This document shows, piece after piece, positions 1 to 8,600 of a DNA stretch of 59,714 nucleotides. The stretch is taken from assembly GCF_900290275.1 (NCBI RefSeq), contig NZ_LT985324.1, positions 418,602-478,315 of the forward strand, read 5' to 3'. The notes beneath the pieces were generated by a model. The model worked only from the letters and a program-made list of their open reading frames with translations. It did not search any database and had not been told where the DNA came from. This DNA is from Prevotella merdae. GTDB lineage: Bacteria; Bacteroidota; Bacteroidia; Bacteroidales; Bacteroidaceae. The stretch's first letter is position 1. Every line of letters starts with the position of its first letter. The translations under genes were made by a program, and so were the position numbers.

Positions 1-66
1 CACTGCTGTCCAAAGAAAAAATCTTGGACATGATTTAAATTGATTATATTCAATGAGTTATACGAA

Positions 67-100
67 TTTGATTTTTTCGAGATTTGATTTTGTACTTTTG
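67..100 (+). promoter_or_regulatory. Candidate Bacteroidetes promoter for the IS transposase
   Basis: TTTG at 67-70 and TACTTTTG at 93-100 match the -33 and TAnnTTTG -7 elements with a 22-base gap, slightly longer than the usual 19-20. They lie 27 bases before the ATG at 128. Confidence 0.5.
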
Positions 101-127
101 CAAATTGTATTGCAAGAGACTGAAATC

Positions 128-1306
128 ATGAATCAAGGAAAGACCGTATTCGCTCAAATCATGTCGCTCATACCAAGATATGAATTCGACAAGTGCGTAA
201 AGAGATACAATGGCAATAGACATGCCATCGAGTTCAAATGCAGAGACCAGTTTATGGTGATGAGCTTTGCGCAGTTCACTGACCAAGTTAGTCTCCGCAG
301 CATTGATGCAACGCTGGTTGCACTCTCTTCCAAACTCTATTCGAGCGGAATAAAGTATATCCAACGTTCCACTTTGGCCCATATCAATGAGACCAAGGAT
401 TGGCGTATATACCATGATTTCGGTCAGATACTGATTGCTTGGGCAAGAGAGCTGTACCAAGATGAACCTTCCCGTCTTGACGTGAATGGTATCGTGTACG
501 CCTTTGATAGCAGCACTATCAAGTTGTGCCTTCAGCTTTGTCCATGGGCTCGTCTGCATCATGACAAAGGCGGTGTGAAGATGCATACGTTGTTGGATCT
601 GCGTGGTTCCATACCGACATTCATTTATCTTACAGAAGCTGTAGTTCATGACTCTAAGACAATGAGTTTGATTCCTGTAGAGCCTGGAAGCTATTATCTC
701 ATGGACAAAGGCTACGTCGACTTCAAGCAGCTGTTTAATCACTTTCATCGTCAGCAAGCGTTCTTTGTAACAAGAGCCAAGGATAACATGAAATATGAAG
801 TGCTGGAGGAACGTCCCGTAGACAAGCGGACTGGTGTTGTGAGTGATGCCATTATTAGGCTTACTGGACAGAAAACCTCACAATGGTATCCAGACGCACT
901 CCGCATGGTTATTTATGAGGATTATGCTACCGGCAACATTTATAGATTTCTGAGCAACGATTTCACTCATTCCTACCTGACTATAGCGGAACTCTATAGA
1001 GAGCGCTGGCAAGTGGAATGTTTCTTTAAATGGATCAAACAACGACTGCATATCAAGTCGTTCTATGGAACGAGCCAGAATGCTGTATTCTCGCAGATTT
1101 GGATTGCCATATGCGATTATCTGCTGCTTGCCATAGCTAAGAAGGTATATCATATTGATCAAAATCTTTATATATTATCTGCTGCCATTGGTAAAGTCCT
1201 CTTTGAAAGGAAACCTTTAGGTGAGCTATTTGTTAAGCCCAAACGTCCTCAGAATGACTCCGATGATGGTCAGTTGACCTTATGGGAAAATTTCTTTGGA
1301 CAGTAG
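128..1306 (+). CDS. IS4-family transposase (DDE type)
   Basis: This is the transposase of the element at 1-1308, a 392-residue DDE recombinase that would cut and rejoin the inverted-repeat ends. The N-terminus (MNQGKTVFAQIMSLIP) looks like the DUF4372 domain of Bacteroidetes IS4-group transposases. Candidate catalytic residues are D127 (YAFDSST), D193 (LMDKGY) and E297 in the RERWQVECFFKWIKQ signature. I chose the ATG at 128 rather than an in-frame upstream start at 53 because the promoter-like -7 box at 93-100 lies between them and the 128 start gives the family-typical N-terminus. The frame is intact and all three acidic residues are present, so the element may be active. Confidence 0.9.
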   Translation: MNQGKTVFAQIMSLIPRYEFDKCVKRYNGNRHAIEFKCRDQFMVMSFAQFTDQVSLRSIDATLVALSSKLYSSGIKYIQRSTLAHINETKDWRIYHDFGQILIAWARELYQDEPSRLDVNGIVYAFDSSTIKLCLQLCPWARLHHDKGGVKMHTLLDLRGSIPTFIYLTEAVVHDSKTMSLIPVEPGSYYLMDKGYVDFKQLFNHFHRQQAFFVTRAKDNMKYEVLEERPVDKRTGVVSDAIIRLTGQKTSQWYPDALRMVIYEDYATGNIYRFLSNDFTHSYLTIAELYRERWQVECFFKWIKQRLHIKSFYGTSQNAVFSQIWIAICDYLLLAIAKKVYHIDQNLYILSAAIGKVLFERKPLGELFVKPKRPQNDSDDGQLTLWENFFGQ

Positions 1307-1331
1307 TGAAAAAACAAATAAATATACATTT

Positions 1332-2040
1332 ATGAAAAGATTTGTAAGGCTATTCATATCATTTTATAAGTATTCTATGCTGTCAAGTATATTGTTCAAT
1401 TTCAGACACCTTCCTATAAAACAAGCTTACAAACTACCTATATGGTTGAGAAAACCGCACCTATATAGCGTAAAGGGTGTTATACGTATTGATGCTCCAA
1501 TACGTCCTGGTATGATTCGTTTGGGTGGATTTGGAGGTCATATGTATCTTGACAACGGAATACACATAACTCAAATGGGGGGGGGTAATTGTCTTTAAAG
1601 GTTCTTGTATGATAGGCAATAACTCGTTCATTTGTCAAGGAAAAGAATCTACAATAATATTTGGTGATGGTTTTATGGCGACTACGAGTCTTAAACTGAT
1701 TTCTTTTAAGTCTGTAGAATTTGGGAAAAAGAACATCTTTGGATGGGACTGTGTTGTTATGGATACAAACTTTCATCCTTTGTATGATGTTAAGAAAAAA
1801 GAATTTAGGAAAGGTTATGGACCAATAAAAATAGGCAATGACAACTGGTTTGCTGCTCAATGTAAAGTTATGCATTCTGTTAGTACGCCAGAACGTTGTA
1901 TTTTTGCTTTTGGTTCAATAATTACAAAATCAAATAGTTTCGAACCATATTGTGTACATGGAGGAAATCCTATAAGGATACTATCACACGATGTGATGTT
2001 AGACTATAATCATTATATGATAGACGATTATTCTGAATAA
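1332..2040 (+). pseudogene. Hexapeptide-repeat acyltransferase, frameshifted at a poly-G tract (phase-OFF)
   Basis: The gene starts at ATG 1332 and is open to a G9 tract at 1577-1585, after which the frame ends at 1598. The rest of the protein continues in another frame (gta at 1585 through the stop at 2040) with left-handed beta-helix repeats such as SCMIGNNSF and a C-terminal HGGNPIRIL typical of WbbJ/maa-type O-acetyltransferases. Removing one G (G8) joins the halves as ATG-GGG-GGG-GTA (MGGV) into one protein of about 235 residues. In the other frame the tract is followed directly by TAA. It is probably a sugar O-acetyltransferase for the surface polysaccharide. It is the first gene after the IS element and abuts the FrhB-like gene. 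A sequencing error in the homopolymer could mimic the shift, but two other acyltransferase genes here show the same pattern. Confidence 0.85.
1577..1585 (+). repeat. G9 homopolymer, candidate slipped-strand switch (tract 1)
   Basis: Nine G residues lie inside an acyltransferase coding region. G8 (or G11) keeps the two halves of the gene in frame, while G9 stops translation at 1598. Confidence 0.85.
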
Positions 2041-3186
2041 ATGGTTAATATAGAAGATAAATATAATTGTTGTGGCTGTACAGCTTGTGCAAGTATTTGT
2101 GCACATGACGCTATAACAATGGCTCCAGATAGTCTTGGATTCTTATATCCAAAAGCAAATTCTGAATTATGCGTTAATTGTGGTCTTTGTGATAAGGTAT
2201 GTCAGTTTCACAACAACTATAATAGATACGACAATTATGATTCTCCATTGGCATATCAGTTCAGACTTTCACAAGACGAACAATTAAAGAAAAGTCAAAG
2301 TGGAGGTGCTTTTTTTGCTATAGCTGATAAGTTTATAGCAGATGGTGGTGTTGTGTATGGAGCGGCCTTTACCGATACTTGGAGGGTTACTCATCAAAAG
2401 GCAAACGATAACATAACATTATCTGCTCTTCGTATGTCTAAGTATGTTCAGAGCGATCTTAGAGGTGTATTTAGACAGATTAAAAATGAGCTGAAAAATG
2501 GAGTTAGAGTTCTTTTCTCTGGAACAGCATGTCAGGTTGCAGGATTGAAGGCTTATATTCCCAAATTACTACGTAAGAATCTTTTCTGCATAGATATAGT
2601 TTGTCATGGAGTTCCATCACCTAAGATATGGGAAGATTATCTTGCATACCTACAAAAAACGAGAGGCTCACAAATAGTAAAGGCATGTTTTAGAGATAAG
2701 CGTTTCGGATGGCATGGCGCTCGAGAAAGTTTCATTTTCGAAAACGGAAAAGAAGAATTCCGTAGTACAAGCAATTACTTGTACTTCTCTGGACTCTCAA
2801 TGCGTGAGAGTTGTTCTAATTGTCATTATACTAATTTGAAACGAGTTGGTGATATTACGGTAGGTGACCAATGGGGAATACCTAAAGATTCTCCATATGA
2901 AGATGACAAAGGAGTATCATTGATACTAATAAACTCTGATAAGGGTAAACAATTATTTGAAAACATAGAAAAGAAAGCAGAAGGAATATCTATAAAAGAT
3001 TGCATGCAACCACAACTAAAACAGCCGTCCAAACTACATCCAGATCATCAACGTTTCATCTATGATTATGAAAGTAAAGGTTTTCTATATGTAGCAAAGA
3101 AATATGGTGATTTGGGGTGGAGATATAAAAGAAAGTGTTTAATTGAGAGTATTAAAGATCTTATAAGACCATTAATAAGAAGATGA
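2041..3186 (+). CDS. FrhB-like Fe-S/flavin oxidoreductase of polysaccharide clusters
   Basis: This 381-residue protein resembles the coenzyme F420 hydrogenase/dehydrogenase beta-subunit family. Two N-terminal 4Fe-4S clusters are visible (CCGCTACASIC near residues 10-20 and CVNCGLCDKVC near 43-53), followed by FrhB-like segments (SQSGGAFFAIAD, FSGTACQVAGL, DIVCHGVPSP, VGDITVGDQWG). Members of this family often sit beside polysaccharide pyruvyl transferases, as here (next gene 3 bases downstream), and are thought to act on a sugar or its substituent. The substrate is unknown. The ATG directly follows the stop of the upstream acyltransferase, so they are co-transcribed. The family is clear, the reaction is not. 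Confidence 0.85.
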   Translation: MVNIEDKYNCCGCTACASICAHDAITMAPDSLGFLYPKANSELCVNCGLCDKVCQFHNNYNRYDNYDSPLAYQFRLSQDEQLKKSQSGGAFFAIADKFIADGGVVYGAAFTDTWRVTHQKANDNITLSALRMSKYVQSDLRGVFRQIKNELKNGVRVLFSGTACQVAGLKAYIPKLLRKNLFCIDIVCHGVPSPKIWEDYLAYLQKTRGSQIVKACFRDKRFGWHGARESFIFENGKEEFRSTSNYLYFSGLSMRESCSNCHYTNLKRVGDITVGDQWGIPKDSPYEDDKGVSLILINSDKGKQLFENIEKKAEGISIKDCMQPQLKQPSKLHPDHQRFIYDYESKGFLYVAKKYGDLGWRYKRKCLIESIKDLIRPLIRR

Positions 3187-3189
3187 TAT

Positions 3190-4242
3190 ATGAAAGTAGC
3201 ATTACTAACAATATGGCATGAGAAAAATTATGGAGCGGAACTTCAGGCATATGCCACTATAAAAGCACTGAAATCATTAGGGCATAATCCTTATATGATA
3301 AATATTCATATTAAGGATACTGTAAAATCCACTTTTGTGGGCAAAATAGCTAATATAATAGAATATTTTACACCTGCCACTTATAAATTTAATAGATTTT
3401 GGAGAAAGTATATTCCTGTAACAAAAAAATATGATAATATTGATGAATTATATAGTCATCCACCTGTAGCGGATTGTTATATAGTAGGAAGCGATCAAGT
3501 TTGGAATCCAGATATAACTAAAAAATACTGGAAGATATTTTTTTTAGATTTTGGTTCTAATGATATAAAGAGAATTTCTTATGCATCAAGTATTGGTGTG
3601 AATAAATGGATGTATGATCGATATACCGAGTCTATTCATAAACTTTTACACAACTTTAGTCATGTCACATGTCGTGAAGAAACAGGTGTTGAGATATTAA
3701 GGGAGGTGTTTGGTATTGGCGCAAATTGTGTCTTAGATCCTACTCTATTATTTGATTCATATGATGAATTTGTACCAAAGAGAAAGGAAAACAAAACATT
3801 GGTTTATTATCCTCTTAGTGAAGATGAGGAATTAGAAAGTTATTGTAAAGAACTTGCATATAAATTAGGATTAAAGCCTGTAAATACAAATAAGAAAACA
3901 ACGATCCTTGGTAAAGTGCTTTTTAATAGAGTAGCTGTGGAGGACTGGGTAAATAACATAGCAAATGCAAATTTTGTTGTTACTAGATCTTTTCATGGTC
4001 TTGCTTTCTGTCTAATTTTTCAAAGACAGTTTGCCATACTTCAAAGCAGAAATGGTAGAGGGACAAGGTTGGAAAATTTATTGTCAAAACTCAATTTGAG
4101 CAATAGAATTTATTGTTCTACAGCTCAAATAGATTTATGTAAACCATGGGAGGAAACTATTGATTATTCTAAAATAACTCCTCTATTGGAATCTTTAAGA
4201 CAACAATCATGGAATATTTTAAAAAAAGAGCTTGAAGAATAA
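3190..4242 (+). CDS. Polysaccharide pyruvyl transferase family protein
   Basis: A 350-residue member of the PS_pyruv_trans family (CsaB/WcaK type), which transfers pyruvate from phosphoenolpyruvate to a sugar to form a ketal on a surface glycan. Supporting segments are the N-terminal LLTIWHEKNYGAELQAYAT, VGSDQVWNP near residue 100, the SYASSIG block and TRSFHGLAF near residue 266, the usual active-site region. The length is typical. It overlaps the next glycosyltransferase by one base and lies 3 bases after the FrhB-like gene. It would act in the cytoplasm on a lipid-linked unit or sugar precursor and would add negative charge to the polymer. Confidence 0.9.
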   Translation: MKVALLTIWHEKNYGAELQAYATIKALKSLGHNPYMINIHIKDTVKSTFVGKIANIIEYFTPATYKFNRFWRKYIPVTKKYDNIDELYSHPPVADCYIVGSDQVWNPDITKKYWKIFFLDFGSNDIKRISYASSIGVNKWMYDRYTESIHKLLHNFSHVTCREETGVEILREVFGIGANCVLDPTLLFDSYDEFVPKRKENKTLVYYPLSEDEELESYCKELAYKLGLKPVNTNKKTTILGKVLFNRVAVEDWVNNIANANFVVTRSFHGLAFCLIFQRQFAILQSRNGRGTRLENLLSKLNLSNRIYCSTAQIDLCKPWEETIDYSKITPLLESLRQQSWNILKKELEE

Positions 4243-5339
4243 TGAAAAAAAGAGTGTTGTTAGTATCGTGTGAAGGTTTAGGCAATGGGGGCGTTCAGGC
4301 GATTATGATGGGAATAGTAAGAAAGCTATCTGATGATTTTTATTTCGATATGCTACTATTTACTTCAGAAAAAAGATATTATGATGATGAATTTTTAACG
4401 TTTGGCGGTAAAATCTTTAGGATTCCTAATTATGAAGGTAATTGTTCTTTTTTAAAAAGGATAGACTATTATGTTCGTGATATACGTGTATTCATGCAAT
4501 TAAAGTCTATCTTTAATAAAGAGGAACCGTATGATGTCATTCATTGTAACAGGGAATATGAAAATGCAATAATTCTAAAATTGGCTGCTAAATATCAAAT
4601 TCCAATAAGAATAGCACAAGCACATATTATTCATGGAAAAAGAAATGCAGTTTGTACTTTATTGGACAAATTCCGTCAAAAAATAGCAAATAAGTATGCT
4701 ACAGAAAGAATCGGTTGCTCAGAATCAGCATGTGTTTCTTTGTTTTCCAAAGATGTAAAATATCAGATTGTTAATAATTTCTATAACGATGATATTTTTT
4801 ATCCAAGAAATAAAGAGGTAGAGACAAACAAAGTTCTTACACTTGTGCAAGTTGGAGCTATATCCAATATAAAAAATCAAAAATTCTCCGTGGAAGTTCT
4901 TGAAAATATTAGAAATTTAGGAATTGATGCAAAATTGAGAATTATAGGATTTGATATGGATGGCGATTATAAGCAACAGGTTTTAAATAAAATTATAGAG
5001 CTGTCGCTTAAAGAGTATGTTGAGTTTTATCCTGGTGATATTGAAATTTCTCATGTTTTATCTACTTCAGATTGTTTTATTATGCCTTCATATCACGAAG
5101 GATTTGGTATAGCTTTAATTGAGGCACAAGCAGTAGGTTTACATAGTTTTGCTTCAGATACTATCCCACCTTCAACAAATTGTGGTGGTGTTGATTATCT
5201 TTCACTTAGTTTAGGTCCTTTATATTGGGCAACAAAGATAGCAGATTGGTTTAAATGTTATAAACCAGATGCTATTGATACAAGTAAATATAAAATGAGT
5301 TTAGTTATTAATCAGTATAAACATTTGTATAATAAATGA
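4242..5339 (+). CDS. Glycosyltransferase, GT4-like (GT-B fold)
   Basis: A 365-residue protein with GT-B/GT4 architecture. The N-terminal acceptor domain begins LLVSCEGLGNGGVQAIM, with the glycine turn typical of EpsF/PimB-like enzymes. The C-terminal nucleotide-sugar domain carries VGAISNIKNQK and the PSYHEGFGIALIEAQAVG block, where the E-x7-E glutamates contact the donor. It would add one sugar to the growing lipid-linked unit in the cytoplasm. It overlaps the previous gene by one base and the CapA gene by four. Donor and acceptor cannot be read from the sequence. Confidence 0.87.
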   Translation: MKKRVLLVSCEGLGNGGVQAIMMGIVRKLSDDFYFDMLLFTSEKRYYDDEFLTFGGKIFRIPNYEGNCSFLKRIDYYVRDIRVFMQLKSIFNKEEPYDVIHCNREYENAIILKLAAKYQIPIRIAQAHIIHGKRNAVCTLLDKFRQKIANKYATERIGCSESACVSLFSKDVKYQIVNNFYNDDIFYPRNKEVETNKVLTLVQVGAISNIKNQKFSVEVLENIRNLGIDAKLRIIGFDMDGDYKQQVLNKIIELSLKEYVEFYPGDIEISHVLSTSDCFIMPSYHEGFGIALIEAQAVGLHSFASDTIPPSTNCGGVDYLSLSLGPLYWATKIADWFKCYKPDAIDTSKYKMSLVINQYKHLYNK

Positions 5340-6472
5340 TGAAAGTAATAATAGCTGGTGACTTTGCACCAACAGCAAGGCTTGCCAAACTGGTAGAAGA
5401 AAGAAATTTTGGAGATATATTTTCAGAAAATCTCCGAAAAATTATTAAGTCGGCAGATTTTTCGTTTGTCAACTTTGAGAGTCCTATTGTGGAAAATGGT
5501 TATAATCCAATCCAAAAATGTGGACCTAACCTTCGTTGTACAAAGGAAGCAGCAGAAGCTGTGAAATACGCAGGCTTTACCGGAGTGACAATGGCAAATA
5601 ACCATATACTTGATTATGGAGCAGAAGGATTAAGAAAAACTGTAGAATGCTGCGAATCTCAAGGATTAGATATTGTTGGTGTTGGTAATAATCTTAAAGA
5701 AGCAGAGAGAGTTCTGTATCTGTCAAAGGGTAATAAGGTGCTTGCGGTAATAAACTGTTGTGAGCATGAATTCTCTATAGCTACAGATAAAGATGCTGGT
5801 GCGAATCCTCTGAATCCAATACGTCAGTTCTATTTAATACAGGAAGCAAAGAAACAAGCGGACTATGTACTTGTAATTGTGCATGGTGGACATGAATACT
5901 ATCAATTACCTTCTTCTCGAATGCAAGAAACATATCGTTTCTTCATTGATACAGGAGCTGATGCAGTTGTTAATCATCATCAACATTGCTATTCTGGGTA
6001 TGAAATATACAATGGTAAACCAATCTTTTATGGTCTTGGCAATTTCTGTTTTGATAATAATGAAATAATAAATACATCTTGGAATGAGGGATTTTTTGTG
6101 CAATTATCATTTGGAAATGATATTGAATACGAACTTTATCCTTATTGCCAATTTGGAACGAATCCTACTATTTCGCTTACTCAAAATGATGTATTTGAAT
6201 CAGAAATAAAAAGGTTGAATGATGTTATAGCTGATGAACATAAAATATTATCAGAGGAAACAGATTATTATTTGACTAATTATAAACGACAAATATTTAT
6301 GTTTGAGCCATATCAAAATAAAATTTTAGATAAATTATTTGATATGAGAATCCTTCCAAGTACTATTACTAAAAAGAAATTGTTGCGTATACTTAATTAT
6401 ATAATGTGTGAATCACATAGGGATAAGTTAATTAATGCAATAAAAAAAATAATAAAAGAAGAATATGAATAG
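5336..6472 (+). CDS. CapA-family (PGA_cap) metallophosphatase-like protein
   Basis: A 378-residue protein of the CapA/PGA biosynthesis family, with a calcineurin-like metallophosphoesterase fold. Metal-binding segments are visible: IAGDFAPT at the N-terminus, NFESPI, MANNHILDYG, IVHGGHEY and VNHHQHC. No signal peptide or membrane segment is seen, so a cytoplasmic role is likely. In capsule clusters these proteins are associated with polymer synthesis or modification, but their reaction is poorly defined. Two ATG codons (5336 and 5339) are possible and both couple to the upstream stop. The 3' end overlaps the TupA-like gene by 8 bases. Confidence 0.85.
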   Translation: MMKVIIAGDFAPTARLAKLVEERNFGDIFSENLRKIIKSADFSFVNFESPIVENGYNPIQKCGPNLRCTKEAAEAVKYAGFTGVTMANNHILDYGAEGLRKTVECCESQGLDIVGVGNNLKEAERVLYLSKGNKVLAVINCCEHEFSIATDKDAGANPLNPIRQFYLIQEAKKQADYVLVIVHGGHEYYQLPSSRMQETYRFFIDTGADAVVNHHQHCYSGYEIYNGKPIFYGLGNFCFDNNEIINTSWNEGFFVQLSFGNDIEYELYPYCQFGTNPTISLTQNDVFESEIKRLNDVIADEHKILSEETDYYLTNYKRQIFMFEPYQNKILDKLFDMRILPSTITKKKLLRILNYIMCESHRDKLINAIKKIIKEEYE

Positions 6473-7391
6473 AATACTTTATAGATTAACACGTCTTTTT
6501 AAAGAGCCCTGGCATTATGTTTTTATTATAGTATACCATACTCGTGCCTTGTGGCCAGACAAACTCTATTTGTCATTAATATATAGGAGCAAAATGGGAC
6601 ATTGGATTGATTGGAAGAATCCAAAGTCATTTACTGAAAAATTGCAATGGTTGAAAGTATATGATTACAAGCCAGAGTATACAAAAATGGTAGATAAGCT
6701 GGCAGCTAAAGATTATGTAGCTTCACGTATCGGTGAAGAATATATAATTCCTACTTTAGGTGTTTGGGATAGAGTTGAAGATATAGATTGGGATTCTTTA
6801 CCAGACCAGTTCGTGTTAAAGACAACTCATGGTGGAGGAGGATGTGGTGTAGCCGTTTGCTCAGATAAAACACATTTTGACAAGTCTAAGGCAATAAAGA
6901 AGTTGCAGATTTCTATGCACTCAAATGCAGGAAAAACTTATCGTGAAAAGCCCTATCTAAATGTTCCTCGAAAAATAATTGCTGAGAAATATATAGTTGA
7001 ACACAATGTGAGAGAATCTGATGAATCTTCGGATTTGCGTGACTATAAGTTCTTCTGTTTTAATGGTAAAGTTAAATTCTTCAAGATTGATTTCGGACGT
7101 TTTGTAGATCATCATGCCAACTATTATTCTCCCGAAGGCAAGTTGTTGCCATTTGGTGAAAAAGGGTTAGAACCAGATCCATCACATATAGAAGTGATGC
7201 CTAATAATTTATCTCGAATGATAGATATTGCGCAAAAACTATCAAATGGCTTTAAATTTTTGAGAGTGGATTTATATAACGTTAACGAAAATATTTATTT
7301 TGGAGAACTGACTTTTTATCCTGCTGCTGGTATTGGTTCATTTGCACCAGAGAAATGGGATAAAACAATAGGTTCTTGGTTAAATATTTAA
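6465..7391 (+). CDS. TupA-like ATP-grasp protein
   Basis: A 308-residue protein of the TupA-like ATP-grasp family found in capsule and teichuronopeptide clusters. Typical features are KNPKSFTEKLQWLKVYD near the N-terminus, the VDKLAAKDYVASRIG segment, and the glycine-rich loop VLKTTHGGGGCGV that binds ATP phosphates. Later acidic residues around RDYKFFCFNGKV and GELTFYPAAG fit metal/ATP coordination. Family members are thought to ligate an amino acid to the sugar polymer, or to act as glycan-modifying ligases. The gene overlaps CapA by 8 bases and precedes the polymerase by 3. Confidence 0.85.
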   Translation: MNRILYRLTRLFKEPWHYVFIIVYHTRALWPDKLYLSLIYRSKMGHWIDWKNPKSFTEKLQWLKVYDYKPEYTKMVDKLAAKDYVASRIGEEYIIPTLGVWDRVEDIDWDSLPDQFVLKTTHGGGGCGVAVCSDKTHFDKSKAIKKLQISMHSNAGKTYREKPYLNVPRKIIAEKYIVEHNVRESDESSDLRDYKFFCFNGKVKFFKIDFGRFVDHHANYYSPEGKLLPFGEKGLEPDPSHIEVMPNNLSRMIDIAQKLSNGFKFLRVDLYNVNENIYFGELTFYPAAGIGSFAPEKWDKTIGSWLNI

Positions 7392-7394
7392 TTT

Positions 7395-8600
7395 ATGGGT
7401 AAATACATAAATATTTGCAATGTATATGTATTCTTATGGTGTATATTCCGCCTTAAGGGATGGTTATATCAAGGAGATCAGATCTCAACCATATCATACA
7501 TTATCATTATGTTGATTTCCTTATATTATGCAATTATTTGTTATAAGGATTACAGATATCAACCAGTAATAAAATCTTATAATATCTTAATTGTCTTTTT
7601 TTCAATATATGGTATTATCAATATTCTTTTTTTTGAAGATTTAAATAAGATAGGTCATGTAATACCAACGGATTTCTTTTTACAGAATATACTCCGTTCC
7701 ATGCTCCCTTTTTATGCATTTTATGCTTTTACTAAAAAAGGATATATAACACAAAAATGGCTATGTTATGTAGCTATTATTGTTTTATTTATTAGTGTTC
7801 CAAGATATTTCATAGAACAACGTAAGATGATGCAGCTGATGTTAGCTAAAGGCTTATTGAATGTGGATGAAGTTACTAATAACGCAGGTTATTTATTTTC
7901 AGCCTTATTACCTTTGTTCTGTTTTTGGAATAAAAAACCATTAGTCCAGTATGCAGGATTCTTGATTTGTATATTCTTTATGTTGTCAGGAATGAAAAGA
8001 GGTGCAATATTGGTCGGTGGTCTCAGTTTGTTTTTTATTTTCTTTTCTGTTTTTAGAACTAGCAATACCAAGAGTAAAATAGTTTTTCTAATATTGACAA
8101 TAATTTGTATCTTTTTGAGTTATAAATATTTTTCATATATGGAAGATAGCTCTGCGTATTTTATGCAAAGATTGGAAGACACGAAAGAGGGTAATACAAG
8201 TAGCCGTTCCGTATTATATGAAGATTTTTGGAATATGTTTTGGAATAATAGTAATCCTTTTTCTTTGTTGTTTGGATTAGGAGCTGATGCAACTATAAGA
8301 TATGGTAAAAATTATGCTCATAATGATTGGCTAGAAATTGCTGTAGACCATGGAATGATAGGCATAACTGTCTTTTTTGTATTTTGGAAGAGAATGTTGC
8401 ATTTTTGGAGAACAACAAGAAAGTATCCTGTAATATATGTTGCTTTAGGTGCATGTGTAATTCAATTGTTTGCAAAGACATTTTTTTCTATGTCAATTAA
8501 TGATATGGAGTTCTATACAGTGTTAGTTTTAGGTTATTGTGTTGCAATTGTGACAAAACCTCAATTGATAGTCAAACAAGAAATTAAACAAAAATATTGA
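7395..8600 (+). CDS. Wzy-like O-antigen/capsule polymerase
   Basis: A 401-residue hydrophobic protein with about ten predicted transmembrane helices and a polar loop in the C-terminal half (residues ~255-310: SSRSVLYEDFWNMF, HNDWLEIAVDHGMIG), the pattern of O-antigen ligase/polymerase (Wzy/WaaL) families. As the only such protein in the cluster it is the likely polymerase of undecaprenyl-linked repeat units at the periplasmic face of the inner membrane. No Wzx flippase is visible here and one may lie to the left of the IS element. The stop overlaps the next start (TGATG). Confidence 0.85.
   Translation: MGKYINICNVYVFLWCIFRLKGWLYQGDQISTISYIIIMLISLYYAIICYKDYRYQPVIKSYNILIVFFSIYGIINILFFEDLNKIGHVIPTDFFLQNILRSMLPFYAFYAFTKKGYITQKWLCYVAIIVLFISVPRYFIEQRKMMQLMLAKGLLNVDEVTNNAGYLFSALLPLFCFWNKKPLVQYAGFLICIFFMLSGMKRGAILVGGLSLFFIFFSVFRTSNTKSKIVFLILTIICIFLSYKYFSYMEDSSAYFMQRLEDTKEGNTSSRSVLYEDFWNMFWNNSNPFSLLFGLGADATIRYGKNYAHNDWLEIAVDHGMIGITVFFVFWKRMLHFWRTTRKYPVIYVALGACVIQLFAKTFFSMSINDMEFYTVLVLGYCVAIVTKPQLIVKQEIKQKY

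Larger units (their letters stand above)
1..1308 (+). mobile_element. Complete IS4-type insertion sequence with 18-bp terminal inverted repeats
   Basis: The left end at 1-18 (cactgctgtccaaagaaa) and the right end at 1291-1308 (tttctttggacagtagtg) are inverted repeats with one mismatch, and they bracket a single transposase gene. The transposase stop codon lies inside the right repeat. The left repeat starts at the first base of the window, so the element may reach slightly further left and the target duplication cannot be checked. The element sits 24 bases before the first polysaccharide gene, where it could cut off or supply a promoter. Confidence 0.88.

Noticed and set aside
50..757. Long reverse-strand open frame within the IS transposase region
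   Set aside because: It is the antisense of a transposase with clear catalytic motifs and shows no protein-family features.
1577..1585. Programmed ribosomal or transcriptional slippage as the main explanation of the poly-G frameshifts
   Set aside because: It cannot be excluded, but the slippery G runs with differing ON lengths and immediate stops fit replication slippage better. RNA-level slippage would need mass-spectrometry evidence.
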